64,000 nucleotides of DNA. Origin: Prevotella sp. GTDB taxonomy: Bacteria; Bacteroidota; Bacteroidia; Bacteroidales; Bacteroidaceae. The stretch covers positions 1 through 64,000 of the forward strand of contig JAEEQH010000012.1 in NCBI GenBank assembly GCA_016285245.1. Reading direction: 5' to 3'. The first letter of the stretch is position 1, and the number at the start of each line of letters is the position of its first letter. This document shows, in pieces, positions 34,886 to 44,038 of this stretch. The notes beneath the pieces are model-generated. The model saw only the letters and a list, made by a program, of their open reading frames with translations, ran no database searches and was not told the origin of the DNA. A program made the position numbers and the translations under genes.

Positions 34886-35752
34886 TTATAGGCTCATCAA
34901 ATACTTCCCGTATTCGTTCTTGAGCATGGGCTTGGCTAGTTCCGTGAGCTGGTCACGGCTGATCCACCCCTGACGGAAGGCAATCTCTTCCAGGCAGGCG
35001 ACTTTCAGTCCCTGACGCTTCTCGATGACCTCGATGAACGTCGATGCCTCGGCCAGCGAGTCGTGGGTGCCGGTGTCAAGCCAGGCAAAGCCGCGTTGCA
35101 AGGTCAGCACCTTTAGCTGCTGCTGTTCGAGGTACGCCTGGTTGACGGTGGTAATCTCCAGTTCACCACGGGCGCTGGGCTTGATGTTCTTGGCAATCTT
35201 TACAACGCTGTTCGGATAGAAATAGAGTCCAACGACGGCATAGTTGGATTTCGGCGCTGCCGGCTTCTCCTCGATGCTCAGGCAGTTGCCGTCGTCGTCA
35301 AACTCCGCCACACCATAGCGCTCAGGGTCGTTGACGTAGTATCCGAAGACTGTTGCCAGCCCTTTCTCCTCTGCGTTCTCAACACTCTGCCGCAACAGGC
35401 CAGTGAAACCTGAACCGTAGAAGATGTTGTCGCCAAGGACGAGGCATACATTGTCATCGCCGATGAACTTCTCGCCAATGATGAATGCCTGTGCCAATCC
35501 GTCGGGAGAGGGTTGCTCGGCATATTCGAAATGGACTCCGAGTTCGCTGCCATCGCCCAAAAGACGCTGGAAGGCCGGAAGGTCGTATGGCGTAGAGATA
35601 ATCAGGATGTCACGGATGCCGGCAAGCATCAATACCGATACCGGATAGTATATCATCGGCTTGTCGAATATCGGTATCAACTGCTTGCTGATACCTTTCG
35701 TGATAGGGTAGAGGCGTGTGCCACTACCACCGGCTAATACGATACCTTTCAT
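34886..35752 (-). CDS. rfbA: Glucose-1-phosphate thymidylyltransferase
   Basis: Makes dTDP-glucose, first step to dTDP-rhamnose. 288 residues, normal length. Nucleotide-binding [20 protein letters not shown] at the N-terminus, [15 protein letters not shown], and the catalytic-site motif LGDNIFYG. The ATG at 35752 is chosen; an open frame 67 codons longer crosses the promoter. No rfbB, C or D is here, so the rest of the pathway is elsewhere. First gene of the minus-strand polysaccharide operon. Confidence 0.96.
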   Translation of the reverse strand: MKGIVLAGGSGTRLYPITKGISKQLIPIFDKPMIYYPVSVLMLAGIRDILIISTPYDLPAFQRLLGDGSELGVHFEYAEQPSPDGLAQAFIIGEKFIGDDNVCLVLGDNIFYGSGFTGLLRQSVENAEEKGLATVFGYYVNDPERYGVAEFDDDGNCLSIEEKPAAPKSNYAVVGLYFYPNSVVKIAKNIKPSARGELEITTVNQAYLEQQQLKVLTLQRGFAWLDTGTHDSLAEASTFIEVIEKRQGLKVACLEEIAFRQGWISRDQLTELAKPMLKNEYGKYLMSL

Positions 35753-35773
35753 GTTTTTCTTATAATTTGGTTG

Positions 35774-35781
35774 CAAAGGTA
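35774..35781 (-). promoter_or_regulatory. -7 box of the rfbA operon
   Basis: TACCTTTG on the minus strand, 21 nt before the ATG; a TTG lies 21 nt further upstream (35803-35805). Confidence 0.6.
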
Positions 35782-35844
35782 CGAATTTTTCCTTTAACAG
35801 CACAATTTCATTAGAAAAAATAGTGCAAATTAAAGAAAAAAGGT

Positions 35845-35852
35845 TACCTTTG
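35845..35852 (+). promoter_or_regulatory. -7 box of the gene at 35874
   Basis: TACCTTTG, 21 nt before the ATG, divergent from the rfbA box. Confidence 0.55.
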
Positions 35853-35873
35853 CACCGCAAAATCAAAAAAAGT

Positions 35874-36506
35874 ATGGGAATTCTATCGAAAATACTCGGT
35901 CGCTCGACGGCCGAAACCTCAAGTGCCAAAGCTGGTGGCATGGAAGACTTCATGACTCTTATCCGCGTCTATTTCCAGGCGGTAATGGCAGCCGATCTGC
36001 ATATCACGAATCTGGCAGCGCTTCCTGACCTCCGTGTTTTCAAGGCAACCTTGAAGGTACCTACAGTCAATAACCGTCTTGGTGTGGGTGAGAAGCAGCG
36101 TGTGACGAAGATGTTCCGCGATATCTACAAGATGGATGAATCGTTTACCAAGGAGATTGATAAGAGCATCATCCGCCGTTGTAAGACGCCTCAGGATATC
36201 CAGACATATATGTATCAGTTTCAGGGACTTACCCAGGATTTGATGATGCTTGCCTCGAATATCCTCGGTGTGAAGGCCCGCATCCCCAGCATCTTCAAGA
36301 AAACGCTCTATGCCGTCACCGCCAAGGCTGTCGACGACATCTTCAACAAGAACGACTTTAAGGATGCTGGCGTGATGAAGTCAGCTGTTGGACTCCGTCA
36401 GCTGAACAAGAAGTTGGGCTTCTCACAGGAGTGGGTGACACAGTTCGTCTATCGCGTCCTCTTGCTTGCGAAAAAGGAACCCAGACCCAAGGAAAGTGGT
36501 AAATAG
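35874..36506 (+). CDS. Conserved protein of unknown function
   Basis: 210 residues, no signal peptide or membrane segment. Mostly helical, basic C-terminus ([15 protein letters not shown]). An N-terminal linker rich in Ser and Ala ([14 protein letters not shown]) leads to [21 protein letters not shown] do not recognise the family, though it looks like a conserved Bacteroidales protein. It is monocistronic, divergent from the polysaccharide operon, and 90 nt upstream of the zapB-like gene. The start at 35874 lies downstream of the promoter; the longer open frame from 35823 does not. Confidence 0.75.
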   Translation: MGILSKILGRSTAETSSAKAGGMEDFMTLIRVYFQAVMAADLHITNLAALPDLRVFKATLKVPTVNNRLGVGEKQRVTKMFRDIYKMDESFTKEIDKSIIRRCKTPQDIQTYMYQFQGLTQDLMMLASNILGVKARIPSIFKKTLYAVTAKAVDDIFNKNDFKDAGVMKSAVGLRQLNKKLGFSQEWVTQFVYRVLLLAKKEPRPKESGK

Positions 36507-36572
36507 GGTGTGGAAACCTTTAATAAATATTAAATAACAGGCAAAGTCGCAGATAATTACGTAAAATTTTTC

Positions 36573-36580
36573 TAACTTTG
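36573..36580 (+). promoter_or_regulatory. -7 box of the zapB-like/zapA/rny run
   Basis: TAACTTTG, 16 nt before the ATG at 36597. Confidence 0.55.
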
Positions 36581-36596
36581 CCCGAAAATAGTCAAG

Positions 36597-36893
36597 ATGA
36601 CTCCTAACGAGAAGGTTATATCAACGTTCGAGACGCGTGTCAGGCAATTGCTCCTCCGTTTTCAAGAACTGAAGAAGGAGAACGGTGAGTTGTATGCCAT
36701 GATTAGCAAGAACGAGGAATGTATCAACGACCTCAAAGCAAAACTCTCTCAACAGGAGCGCGACTACAACTCGCTGAAGATGGCTCGTATGCTGGAGATT
36801 ACCGATGGCGACCTTGACGGTGCCAAAGCCAGGCTGCAGAAGCTGATTCGCGATGTCAATAAATGCATTGCAGTCTTGAGTGACGAAAAGTAA
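36597..36893 (+). CDS. ZapB-like coiled-coil protein
   Basis: 98 residues, nearly all one heptad coiled coil (FQELKKENGELYAMISKNEE, then INDLKAKLSQQERDYNSLK). Size, coiled coil and position directly before zapA suggest a ZapB-like partner that links ZapA to the division apparatus; this is inference from context, since coiled coils carry little family signal. 16 nt separate it from zapA. Confidence 0.75.
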   Translation: MTPNEKVISTFETRVRQLLLRFQELKKENGELYAMISKNEECINDLKAKLSQQERDYNSLKMARMLEITDGDLDGAKARLQKLIRDVNKCIAVLSDEK

Positions 36894-36909
36894 CACAAGG
36901 ACCAAAGCG

Positions 36910-37212
36910 ATGAGCGAAGTAAAGAAAGAGAAACAACATATCAGTCTGAGCGTCTGTGATGAGAAACTCGACATCTACGTGAAGTCCGCCGAAGAGGAGG
37001 GCTACTATCGTGAAGCCGCAACTCTCATCAACGGCACCTATGGCAGGTACGCCGAGATGTTCCGAGGGCGTCGCAGCGAGCGGTTTATTGCTGCTGCAAC
37101 GTTATTGGACATTGGCGTGAAGTTCCAGATGGAACATGCTAATAAGGAGACCGATGCCTATAATGACTTTTTCTCGCGTCTTACTTCAGAAATCGATGAA
37201 GTCCTGAAGTAA
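36910..37212 (+). CDS. zapA: Cell division protein ZapA
   Basis: 100 residues. Binds and bundles FtsZ filaments at the division ring. The N-terminal beta domain HISLSVCDEKLDIYVKSAEE and the following long helix fit ZapA. The ATG at 36910 (MSEVKKEKQ) is preferred over one at 36880, which would overlap the previous gene. rny follows after 48 nt. Confidence 0.88.
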   Translation: MSEVKKEKQHISLSVCDEKLDIYVKSAEEEGYYREAATLINGTYGRYAEMFRGRRSERFIAAATLLDIGVKFQMEHANKETDAYNDFFSRLTSEIDEVLK

Positions 37213-37260
37213 AGCTGCTACGCGATGAAAGAGTATTAACATTATAGATATATATTAATT

Positions 37261-38796
37261 ATGGTACTTACATTGATTATTGCCGCTGTCGCCCTTATTG
37301 TGGGTGGCATTTGCGGATACGCTGTGTTCCGTCATGTCATCAAGGGGAAATACAACGAGATTGTAGCTGCTGCCGAGAAAGAGGCAGAGGTCGTCAAAAA
37401 GAAGAAACTGCTCGAGGTAGAGGAGAAGTTCCTCAACAAGAAGAGCGAACTGCAGAAAGAGGTGCAGCAGCGCAACCAGCAGTTCCAGCAGAACGAGAAC
37501 AAACTGAAGCAGCGCGAGATCTCGCTCAACCAGCGCCATGAGGAGATGGGACGTCGTAAGAACGAACTCGACAACCAGCAGCAGCGCATCGACAACGAGA
37601 AGAAACTTCTGGCCGTCAAGCAGGAGGAACTGGAGAAGATGCAGCTCCGTGAGCGCGAGAAGCTTGAGGAACTCTCTGGACTGAGTGCTGAGGAAGCCCG
37701 CACACGACTCGTCGAGAGCCTGAAAGACGAGGCTCGTACCAATGCCCAGGCGTACATCAACGAGATTATGGACGAGGCCAAGCTCAACGCCAACGCCCAG
37801 GCCAAGAAGATTGTCATCCAGACCATTCAGCGTGTAGCCACCGAGACGGCCGTTGAGAACTCCGTTAGCGTCTTCCATATCGACAACGACGACGTCAAGG
37901 GGCGCGTCATCGGCCGTGAGGGACGTAACATCCGTGCCCTTGAGGCTGCCTGCGGCGTCGAGATTGTCGTCGACGACACCCCTGAGGCCATCGTCATCAG
38001 CGGCTTCGACCCCGTGCGCCGCGAGACCTGTCGTCTGGCTCTCCACCAGCTTGTGGCCGACGGACGTATCCACCCCGCACGTATCGAGGAGGTGGTCAAC
38101 AAAGTGAAGAAACAGCTCGACAACGAGATTATTGAGACCGGTAAGCGTACAGCCATCGACCTCGGTATACACGGCCTGCATCCCGAACTGGTACGCATCA
38201 TCGGTAAGATGAAGTACCGTTCCAGCTACGGCCAGAACCTGCTGCAGCACGCCCGTGAGACCGCCAACCTCTGCGCCGTTATGGCTGCCGAACTCGGACT
38301 GAATCCGAAGAAAGCGAAGCGCGCCGGACTGCTCCACGACATCGGCAAGGTGCCCGACGAGGAGAGCGAGATGCCCCACGCACTCTATGGCGCGAAGATT
38401 GCTGAGATGTACAAGGAGAAGCCCGACATCTGCAACGCCATTGGTGCCCACCACGACGAAATGGAGATGCAGACCCTGCTGGCTCCCATCGTACAGGTGT
38501 GCGACGCTATCAGCGGTGCCCGTCCCGGTGCCCGTCGTGAGATTGTCGAGGCCTACATCAAGCGCCTCAACGACCTCGAGGCCATTGCCATGAGCTATCC
38601 CGGCGTCACCAAGACCTACGCCATCCAGGCAGGTCGTGAGCTGCGTGTCATCGTCGGAGCCGACAAGATGTCCGATGCCGAGACTGAGGCACTCAGCGGT
38701 GAGATTGCCACGAAGATCCAGAACGAGATGACCTATCCCGGACAGGTGAAGATCACCGTCATCCGCGAGACTCGTTCCGTTGCCTACGCCAAATAA
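37261..38796 (+). CDS. rny: Ribonuclease Y
   Basis: Membrane-anchored endoribonuclease that starts mRNA decay. 511 residues: N-terminal helix [20 protein letters not shown], a long charged coiled coil (about 35-190), a KH domain ([20 protein letters not shown]) and an HD domain with [11 protein letters not shown] and [10 protein letters not shown] as metal-binding motifs. The length is normal. Same strand as zapA, probably co-transcribed. Confidence 0.96.
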   Translation: MVLTLIIAAVALIVGGICGYAVFRHVIKGKYNEIVAAAEKEAEVVKKKKLLEVEEKFLNKKSELQKEVQQRNQQFQQNENKLKQREISLNQRHEEMGRRKNELDNQQQRIDNEKKLLAVKQEELEKMQLREREKLEELSGLSAEEARTRLVESLKDEARTNAQAYINEIMDEAKLNANAQAKKIVIQTIQRVATETAVENSVSVFHIDNDDVKGRVIGREGRNIRALEAACGVEIVVDDTPEAIVISGFDPVRRETCRLALHQLVADGRIHPARIEEVVNKVKKQLDNEIIETGKRTAIDLGIHGLHPELVRIIGKMKYRSSYGQNLLQHARETANLCAVMAAELGLNPKKAKRAGLLHDIGKVPDEESEMPHALYGAKIAEMYKEKPDICNAIGAHHDEMEMQTLLAPIVQVCDAISGARPGARREIVEAYIKRLNDLEAIAMSYPGVTKTYAIQAGRELRVIVGADKMSDAETEALSGEIATKIQNEMTYPGQVKITVIRETRSVAYAK

Positions 38797-38807
38797 ATGA
38801 AAGTATA

Positions 38808-38839
38808 GGTAATCTTGCAAAACAGGTTGCAAGGTTACC
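38808..38839 (+). terminator. Hairpin after rny
   Basis: GGTAATCTTGCAA (38808-38820) pairs with TTGCAAGGTTACC (38827-38839), one wobble, 6-nt loop, 12 nt after the rny stop. No long U-run follows. Its AAGGTTACCTT core resembles the palindromes of the array that follows. Confidence 0.6.
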
Positions 38840-38869
38840 TTCATGATTATTCGCATATTTATGCATAAA

Positions 38870-39037
38870 AAGGTGACCTTTAGCCGGCTAAAGGTCACCT
38901 TTACGATTCTAAAGACCACCTTTTCGCCGCTAAAGGTCACCTTTTCGCCGCTAAAGGTCACCTTTTCGCCGCTAAAGGTCACCTTTTCGCCGCTAAAGAC
39001 CACCTTTTCACGGCTAAAGGTCACCTTTTTCCAGGGG
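38870..39037. repeat. Eight-unit 21-bp array with palindromic cores
   Basis: Eight consecutive 21-bp units, consensus AAGGTCACCTTTTCGCCGCT plus A. Units 4, 5 and 6 are identical; two units (38912, 38996) carry AAGACCACCTT instead. Each core AAGGTCACCTT is a perfect odd palindrome. There are no variable spacers, so it is not CRISPR. It fills most of the 298-nt gap between rny and the next gene and is open in several frames, giving artificial seven-residue repeats such as KVTFSPL. Confidence 0.92.
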
Positions 39038-39066
39038 AAGGTGAACAATAATTGGAAGAAAATGCT

Positions 39067-39074
39067 TATCTTTG
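39067..39074 (+). promoter_or_regulatory. -7 box of the gene at 39095
   Basis: TATCTTTG, 20 nt before the ATG, just after the 21-bp array. Confidence 0.55.
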
Positions 39075-39094
39075 CGACCAAATTATAAAACAGC

Positions 39095-39538
39095 ATGGAA
39101 GAGATAAGAGTCTACCACACCATCTGGAGAAAAGAACTGTTTTGCGGCATCGGTTGCCTTGCTGTTACGGCCCTTATACCCTTTGTGGGAACTTTTACCC
39201 CCAGGGATGGTGGGGTTATGCTGGTCCTGTGCTTGTGGGGACTCTACTTGTTGTCCACGGTGTTCCGTGAGCGTTGGCAGCACCGGCCGTATCTGACCAT
39301 CACCGACGAGAGCATCATCATGCAACGCAAGGACTATCCAGAGAATGTCATACGCTTTGACGAGGTCAAGTCGTTCGAACGTGAGACGTCACGCTTTCTG
39401 GGGCATACCTCATTCACGGGCTTCATCATCGTCCACTTGAAGAACGGGCATGGATTCGTCAGCATTATCGGTGCCAGCGACCTCACCATGAAGTCACAGC
39501 AGCTATACGACCTGCTGAATGAACGGCTGAAAAAATAA
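39095..39538 (+). CDS. Small two-helix membrane protein (PH-like, STM3941-type)
   Basis: 147 residues. Two membrane helices (about 14-32 and 41-57), then a beta-rich cytoplasmic part (YLTITDESIIMQRKDYPENV, IRFDEVKSFERE, FTGFIIVHLKNGHG) of the sort found in bacterial PH-like domains. Function unknown. Own promoter; the GH3 remnant faces it from the other strand, 21 nt beyond the stop. Confidence 0.7.
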   Translation: MEEIRVYHTIWRKELFCGIGCLAVTALIPFVGTFTPRDGGVMLVLCLWGLYLLSTVFRERWQHRPYLTITDESIIMQRKDYPENVIRFDEVKSFERETSRFLGHTSFTGFIIVHLKNGHGFVSIIGASDLTMKSQQLYDLLNERLKK

Positions 39539-39559
39539 AACGAAGAACCAGTCGTGTAA

Positions 39560-40141
39560 TTATTGTCCCTTCTCCTTCTTTAGTTTTAGGATACGACGGA
39601 CGCTCTGGTTGATGCGCTCCTCGCTGATGGTGCCATTCCCGACGGCGGCGATGACGGCATCGAAGGCTTCGATGAAGTTTTTCGGGGCGAGGACGATGTC
39701 GACGCCTGCCAGAATGCTGCCGACGGCGGCTTCGGCGTTGCTATACTGCTGGGTGATGGCCCCCATGTCCATAGCGTCGGTGACGATGATGTTTTGGTAG
39801 TCCAGTTCGCCGCGCAGCTTGTTCTGCAGGATAATGGAGGACATCGTCGAGGGAACATCTGTTCCGGTGACGTTGGGTGCTGCGATGTGGGCCGTCATGA
39901 TGAGCCGGCAGCCCCACTGGATGCCGGCGCGGAAGGTGACCATCTCGCAGGCGCTCATCTGCTCCCATGTCTTCATGGACTGTGCGTAGCCGAAGTGCGT
40001 GTCAGCCTTCGTGTCGCCGTGGCCAGGGAAGTGCTTGATGCAGCCGGTGATTCCAGCGTCCTTCAGTCCCTGGAGGTAGTTTGTGACCATCGGTGCGGCC
40101 ACGGCGGGGTCGTCGCTGAAGGCACGGGGACCGATTTGCCA
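39560..40141 (-). pseudogene. Truncated GH3 beta-N-acetylhexosaminidase (NagZ-like) remnant
   Basis: About 194 codons of the C-terminal half of a GH3 catalytic domain: IGPRAFSDDPAVAAPMV, GCIKHFPGHGDTKADTHFGY with the catalytic His region, and IIVTDAMDMGAI with the nucleophile Asp. Homology stops abruptly at WQIGPRAF, where an in-frame TGA lies at 40142-40144. The first 130 or so residues and any signal peptide are absent, and the DNA beyond is the uvrD promoter region. A deletion most likely removed the 5' half. A GTG at 40102 could start a 180-residue peptide, but half the barrel would be missing. Confidence 0.85.
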
Positions 40142-40242
40142 TCAGCGTGCAAGGGTACACTAAATAGGAGACTTTCTGTAGATGTCGGCCGATTAATTAG
40201 GATAGTTTATGAATTGCTGTGATGAAGAATCCTCGCTATCAT

Positions 40243-40273
40243 TTTGTCGTCTCGAAAAAAAGTGCTACTTTTG
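40243..40273 (+). promoter_or_regulatory. Promoter of the UvrD-type helicase gene
   Basis: TTTG (40243-40246), 19 nt, TACTTTTG (40266-40273). It places the transcript start just before the ATG at 40287. Confidence 0.7.
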
Positions 40274-40286
40274 TAGCCCCAAAGAA

Positions 40287-42704
40287 ATGGTATTGATGAC
40301 TGAAGAGAAAATGACGGAGAGAACGGCGGCGCTGCTGCAGCAGCTGAACGAGAGTCAGCAGCAGGCGGTGGTTTACTGCGACGGGCCGTCGCTGGTGATT
40401 GCCGGTGCCGGTTCGGGCAAGACACGCGTTCTGACATACAAGATAGCGTACCTGCTGGAGCAGGGCATGAAGCCGTGGGAGATACTGGCTCTGACGTTCA
40501 CAAACAAGGCGGCGCGCGAGATGAAGGAGCGCATAGGCCGGCTGGTGGGCGAAGAGCGCGCACGATACCTGCAGATGGGTACGTTCCACTCGGTCTTCGC
40601 ACGCATCCTCAGAGCTGAGGCTGAGCGCATCGGCTTTCAGTCGAACTTCACCATCTATGACCAGAGCGATGCCCGCTCGCTGGTGAAGACCATCATCCGC
40701 GAGATGGAGCTCGACGACAAGGTGTACAAGCCGGCGTCGGTGGCAGACCGCATATCGATGGCCAAGAACCACCTGATACTGGCCGATATGTATGCCGTCA
40801 GCGCGTGGGCCGCTGACGATGCCGCGTCGAAGCGTCCGGCCGTGAAGGAGGTGTACCGCCGCTATGCGGAGCGCTGCCGTCAGGCTAACGCGATGGACTT
40901 CGACGACCTGTTGGTGCAGACCTTTGTGCTCTTTGACAGGAACGAGGACGTGCGGCAGAAATATGCCGAGAAGTTCCAGTTCGTGCTGGTCGACGAGTAC
41001 CAGGATACGAACTACGCGCAGCAGCAGATTGTGCTCCAGCTGACACGCGAACGCCAGCGTGTCTGTGTCGTCGGCGACGATGCCCAGAGTATCTATAGCT
41101 TCCGTGGAGCGAATATTGATAACATTTTGGATTTCAGAGAGAAATACGATGATGCTAAGCTCTTTAAGCTAGAGCAGAACTACCGCTCGACGCAGCTCAT
41201 CGTGCAGGCGGCGAACTCGCTCATTAAGAAGAACGAGCGCCAGATACCGAAGGACGTCTATAGCCGTAACGAGGAGGGCGAGCGACTGACGCTTAAGCCG
41301 ACGTATTCGGACCGCGAGGAGGCGATGGTAGTGTGTCAGGACATCAAGCGTCTGCACCGTCAGGAGAACAGCGCGTGGAGCGACTTTGCCATCCTCTACC
41401 GCACGAACGCACAGAGCCGCTCGTTCGAGGAACAGATGCGCAAGGACGGCATACCATACCGCATCTACGGCGGACTGTCGTTCTACCAGCGTAAGGAGAT
41501 CAAGGATGTCATCGCCTACTTCCGCTTGGTGGCGAACCCCGACGACGAGGAGGCTTTCAAGCGTATTGTGAACTACCCGGCACGCGGCATCGGCGGCACC
41601 ACGCTCGACAAGGTGGTTAAGACGGCATCGGACTACGGCGTCAGCCTGTGGCGCGTCATCTCCGAGCCTATCCTCTTTCCGCTCAATGTCAGCAAGGCAA
41701 CGATGGGGAAACTGACGGCCTTCAAGGAGATGGTCGAGGGCTGGCGTGTGCGATTGACGACCGACGACGCCTACCAGCTGGGCCACGACATTGTGACGAC
41801 GAGTGGCGTGAGCAAGGATATCTACAGCGGCCGATTGCCTGAGGACATCTCGCGACAGGAGAACCTCGAGGAGTTCTTCAGCGGTATGCAAGACTTTGTC
41901 GAGAGCCGCCGCGAGGAGGATATGGGCGACCAGCTCTACCTGACGGACTTTCTCCAGGAGGTGGCGCTGCTGACCGATCTGGACAGCGACGACGGCGACG
42001 AGAACGAGAAGGTGGCGCTGATGACCATCCATGCCGCGAAGGGACTGGAGTTTTCCACGGTGTTCATCGTCGGCTTGGAGGAGAACATCTTCCCCTCGCC
42101 GATGTGCGTGGGTTCTATGCGCGAGCTGGAGGAAGAGCGACGGCTGCTCTACGTAGCCATCACACGTGCCGAGAAGCATTGTATCATGACGTGCGCACAG
42201 AATCGCTGGCGCTACGGACGGATGGAGTATGACACGCCGTCGCGCTTCATTAAGGATATTGACTCGCGGCTGATCCGCGTGCTCTCAGAGACCGGCGGCG
42301 ATAGTTTTACGCGTGGCGCCGGACAGACGACGAGCCGCGGCAGCGACTGGATGCAGAACCCACGGCCTGTGGCCACCCAGTTCCGTGCAGACCCGAAGCC
42401 GCGTGTGGCAGCGCCGCGACAGCCGGAGAAGCCCGTTGACCCCTTTGGACCGAACTTCAAGCGACTCCGCCAGGTGGCGTCGCCACGGAATGTGGCTCTC
42501 GTCGGAACAAGCAGTACGGCCGGTGTCAGCAGCGCCAACGACGGCTTGAAGGAGGGTGCCCTTATCGAGCACCAGCGCTTTGGCGTGGGCCGCGTGCTGA
42601 AGGTCGAGGGCGTCGGTGAAAACAGAAAAGCAACTGTCGAGTTCCGTAATGCCGGAACCAAACAGCTGCTCCTGAAGTTTGCACGCTATCAAGTGATAGG
42701 GTAA
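40287..42704 (+). CDS. UvrD/PcrA-type DNA helicase
   Basis: Superfamily 1A 3'-5' helicase for repair and replication restart. 805 residues from ATG 40287; ATGs at 40296 and 40311 are also possible, and an upstream one at 40209 would precede the promoter. Motifs: LNESQQQAVVYCDGPSLVIA then GAGSGKT (Ia/I), LVDEYQDTN (II), VVGDDAQSIYSFRGA (III), LEQNYRST (IV), MTIHAAKGLEFSTVF (V), YVAITRAEK (VI). The tail has the PcrA-like C-terminal Tudor segment (EGALIEHQRFGVGRVLKVEG). The last 16 nt overlap the DEAD helicase gene on the other strand. Confidence 0.95.
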   Translation: MVLMTEEKMTERTAALLQQLNESQQQAVVYCDGPSLVIAGAGSGKTRVLTYKIAYLLEQGMKPWEILALTFTNKAAREMKERIGRLVGEERARYLQMGTFHSVFARILRAEAERIGFQSNFTIYDQSDARSLVKTIIREMELDDKVYKPASVADRISMAKNHLILADMYAVSAWAADDAASKRPAVKEVYRRYAERCRQANAMDFDDLLVQTFVLFDRNEDVRQKYAEKFQFVLVDEYQDTNYAQQQIVLQLTRERQRVCVVGDDAQSIYSFRGANIDNILDFREKYDDAKLFKLEQNYRSTQLIVQAANSLIKKNERQIPKDVYSRNEEGERLTLKPTYSDREEAMVVCQDIKRLHRQENSAWSDFAILYRTNAQSRSFEEQMRKDGIPYRIYGGLSFYQRKEIKDVIAYFRLVANPDDEEAFKRIVNYPARGIGGTTLDKVVKTASDYGVSLWRVISEPILFPLNVSKATMGKLTAFKEMVEGWRVRLTTDDAYQLGHDIVTTSGVSKDIYSGRLPEDISRQENLEEFFSGMQDFVESRREEDMGDQLYLTDFLQEVALLTDLDSDDGDENEKVALMTIHAAKGLEFSTVFIVGLEENIFPSPMCVGSMRELEEERRLLYVAITRAEKHCIMTCAQNRWRYGRMEYDTPSRFIKDIDSRLIRVLSETGGDSFTRGAGQTTSRGSDWMQNPRPVATQFRADPKPRVAAPRQPEKPVDPFGPNFKRLRQVASPRNVALVGTSSTAGVSSANDGLKEGALIEHQRFGVGRVLKVEGVGENRKATVEFRNAGTKQLLLKFARYQVIG

Positions 42705-44005
42705 TTCTTTTGTTGTCCGCCCTTACTGCTTCCCTTACCGTTACCGTTTCCCTTACCACCACGCTTGTGCTTGCCGCCGCCATGGCCCTTGCCGCCGCCA
42801 TGGCTGTGCCAGCGACCGTTCTTGCGGGTGCCGGCGTGTTTCTTCTCGCGCTTGGTGTAGACGGGGCCTTCGCCCAAGCCTTCGGGTAGGGGACGCTTTT
42901 CCACCTCCTTGCCCAGGAAGTGCTCGATGCTTTGGAAACGGTAGATGTCCATGTCGCTGATGAACGTGATGGCCACGCCGTCGCGCTGGGCACGTGCCGT
43001 ACGGCCGATGCGGTGTACGTAGTCTTCGGCGTCGTGGGGCACGTCGTAGTTGATGACACAGAGGATGTCATCGATATCGATGCCGCGAGCCACGATGTCA
43101 GTAGCCACAAGGACGTCAACCTGTCCGGCCTTGAACTTCAGCATCACCTCGTCGCGCTCGCGCTGCTCGAGGTCGCTGTGCATCTCGGCGCAGTTGATCT
43201 TCATGCGCTTAAGCCGTCGTGCGATGTCCTTCACTTTGTCCTTCTTGCCCGAGAAGATGATGACGCGCTCCAGATCGCCGGATTTGAACAAATGTTCGAT
43301 GACACCGAGTTTCTGGGGCTCGTAGCAGACATAAGCCGACTGCTGAATCTTCTCCGCCGGCTTCGAGACGGCGAGTTTCACCTCGACGGGATCGTGGAGC
43401 AATGAGACGGCGAGCTCGCGGATCTTGCTGGGCATCGTGGCCGAGAACATCACGCGCTGACACGTCTTCGGCAGCTCGGCGACAATCTTCAGAATGTCGT
43501 CCGAGAAACCCATGTCGAGCATACGGTCGGCCTCATCGAGGACGAAGAACGAGCAGCGCGATAAGTCGAGGTTACCTACCTTCAGATGGCTCAGCAAGCG
43601 GCCGGGGGTGGCAATTATGACGTCGGCACCCAGACGCAGGCCCTTCAGCTCCTGGTCGTAGCGGTTGCCGTCGTTGCCGCCGTAGACGGCGACGCTCGAG
43701 ATGCCGTCCAGATAGTAGCCGAAGCCCTGCATGGCCTGGTCTATCTGCTGTGCCAGCTCGCGTGTGGGCGACATGATAACGCAGTTGATGGCGTCCTTCG
43801 GGTAGTCGCCGTCATCGAGCATCGAGAGGATGGGCAGCAGGTAGGCCGCCGTCTTGCCCGTGCCCGTCTGTGCCACGCCGAGCACGTCGTAGCCGTCAAG
43901 AATCTCGGGTATACAACGTTCTTGTACGGGTGTCATGTCCTCGAAGTGCATGTCGTAGAGCGCGTCGAGGATATTGTCATTGAGGTATGTTTCTTCGAAT
44001 GTCAT
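42689..44005 (-). CDS. DEAD-box RNA helicase (RhlE-like)
   Basis: 438 residues. Q motif, AQTGTGKTAAYLLPIL (I), PTRELAQQ (Ia), TPGRLLSHL (Ib), VLDEADRML (II), SATMP (III), VATDIVARGIDIDDI (V), HRIGRTAR (VI). The C-terminal tail is Gly- and Lys-rich (HGGGKGHGGGKHKRGGKGNG), typical of RNA-binding extensions. Likely acts in ribosome assembly or mRNA decay. It is the last gene of the lon-tgt-lptG run, 33 nt after lptG. Confidence 0.93.
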   Translation of the reverse strand: MTFEETYLNDNILDALYDMHFEDMTPVQERCIPEILDGYDVLGVAQTGTGKTAAYLLPILSMLDDGDYPKDAINCVIMSPTRELAQQIDQAMQGFGYYLDGISSVAVYGGNDGNRYDQELKGLRLGADVIIATPGRLLSHLKVGNLDLSRCSFFVLDEADRMLDMGFSDDILKIVAELPKTCQRVMFSATMPSKIRELAVSLLHDPVEVKLAVSKPAEKIQQSAYVCYEPQKLGVIEHLFKSGDLERVIIFSGKKDKVKDIARRLKRMKINCAEMHSDLEQRERDEVMLKFKAGQVDVLVATDIVARGIDIDDILCVINYDVPHDAEDYVHRIGRTARAQRDGVAITFISDMDIYRFQSIEHFLGKEVEKRPLPEGLGEGPVYTKREKKHAGTRKNGRWHSHGGGKGHGGGKHKRGGKGNGNGKGSSKGGQQKNYPIT

Positions 44006-44019
44006 GAAATCGTAAATTG

Positions 44020-44038
44020 TAAATCGTCAAATAGTAAA
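44020..44038. repeat. Second copy of the 19-mer TAAATCGTCAAATAGTAAA
   Basis: Identical to 23198-23216. It fills the gap between the lptG stop and the DEAD helicase start. Confidence 0.7.

Noticed and set aside
37213-37260. 6S RNA after zapA, as in enterobacteria
   Set aside because: The gap is 48 nt, too short for 6S RNA.
38870-39037. CRISPR array
   Set aside because: Units are contiguous with no spacers, only 21 bp long, and no cas genes are near.
38843-39088. 81-codon frame with KVTFSPL repeats
   Set aside because: It is only the translation of the 21-bp array, with no start context or family match.
37255-39096. 613-codon open frame antisense to rny
   Set aside because: It mirrors rny codon by codon and runs into the 21-bp array, which is open in several frames. 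No family pattern.
41169-42179. 336-codon frame antisense to the UvrD-type helicase
   Set aside because: Shadow frame; composition follows the reverse of the helicase codons.
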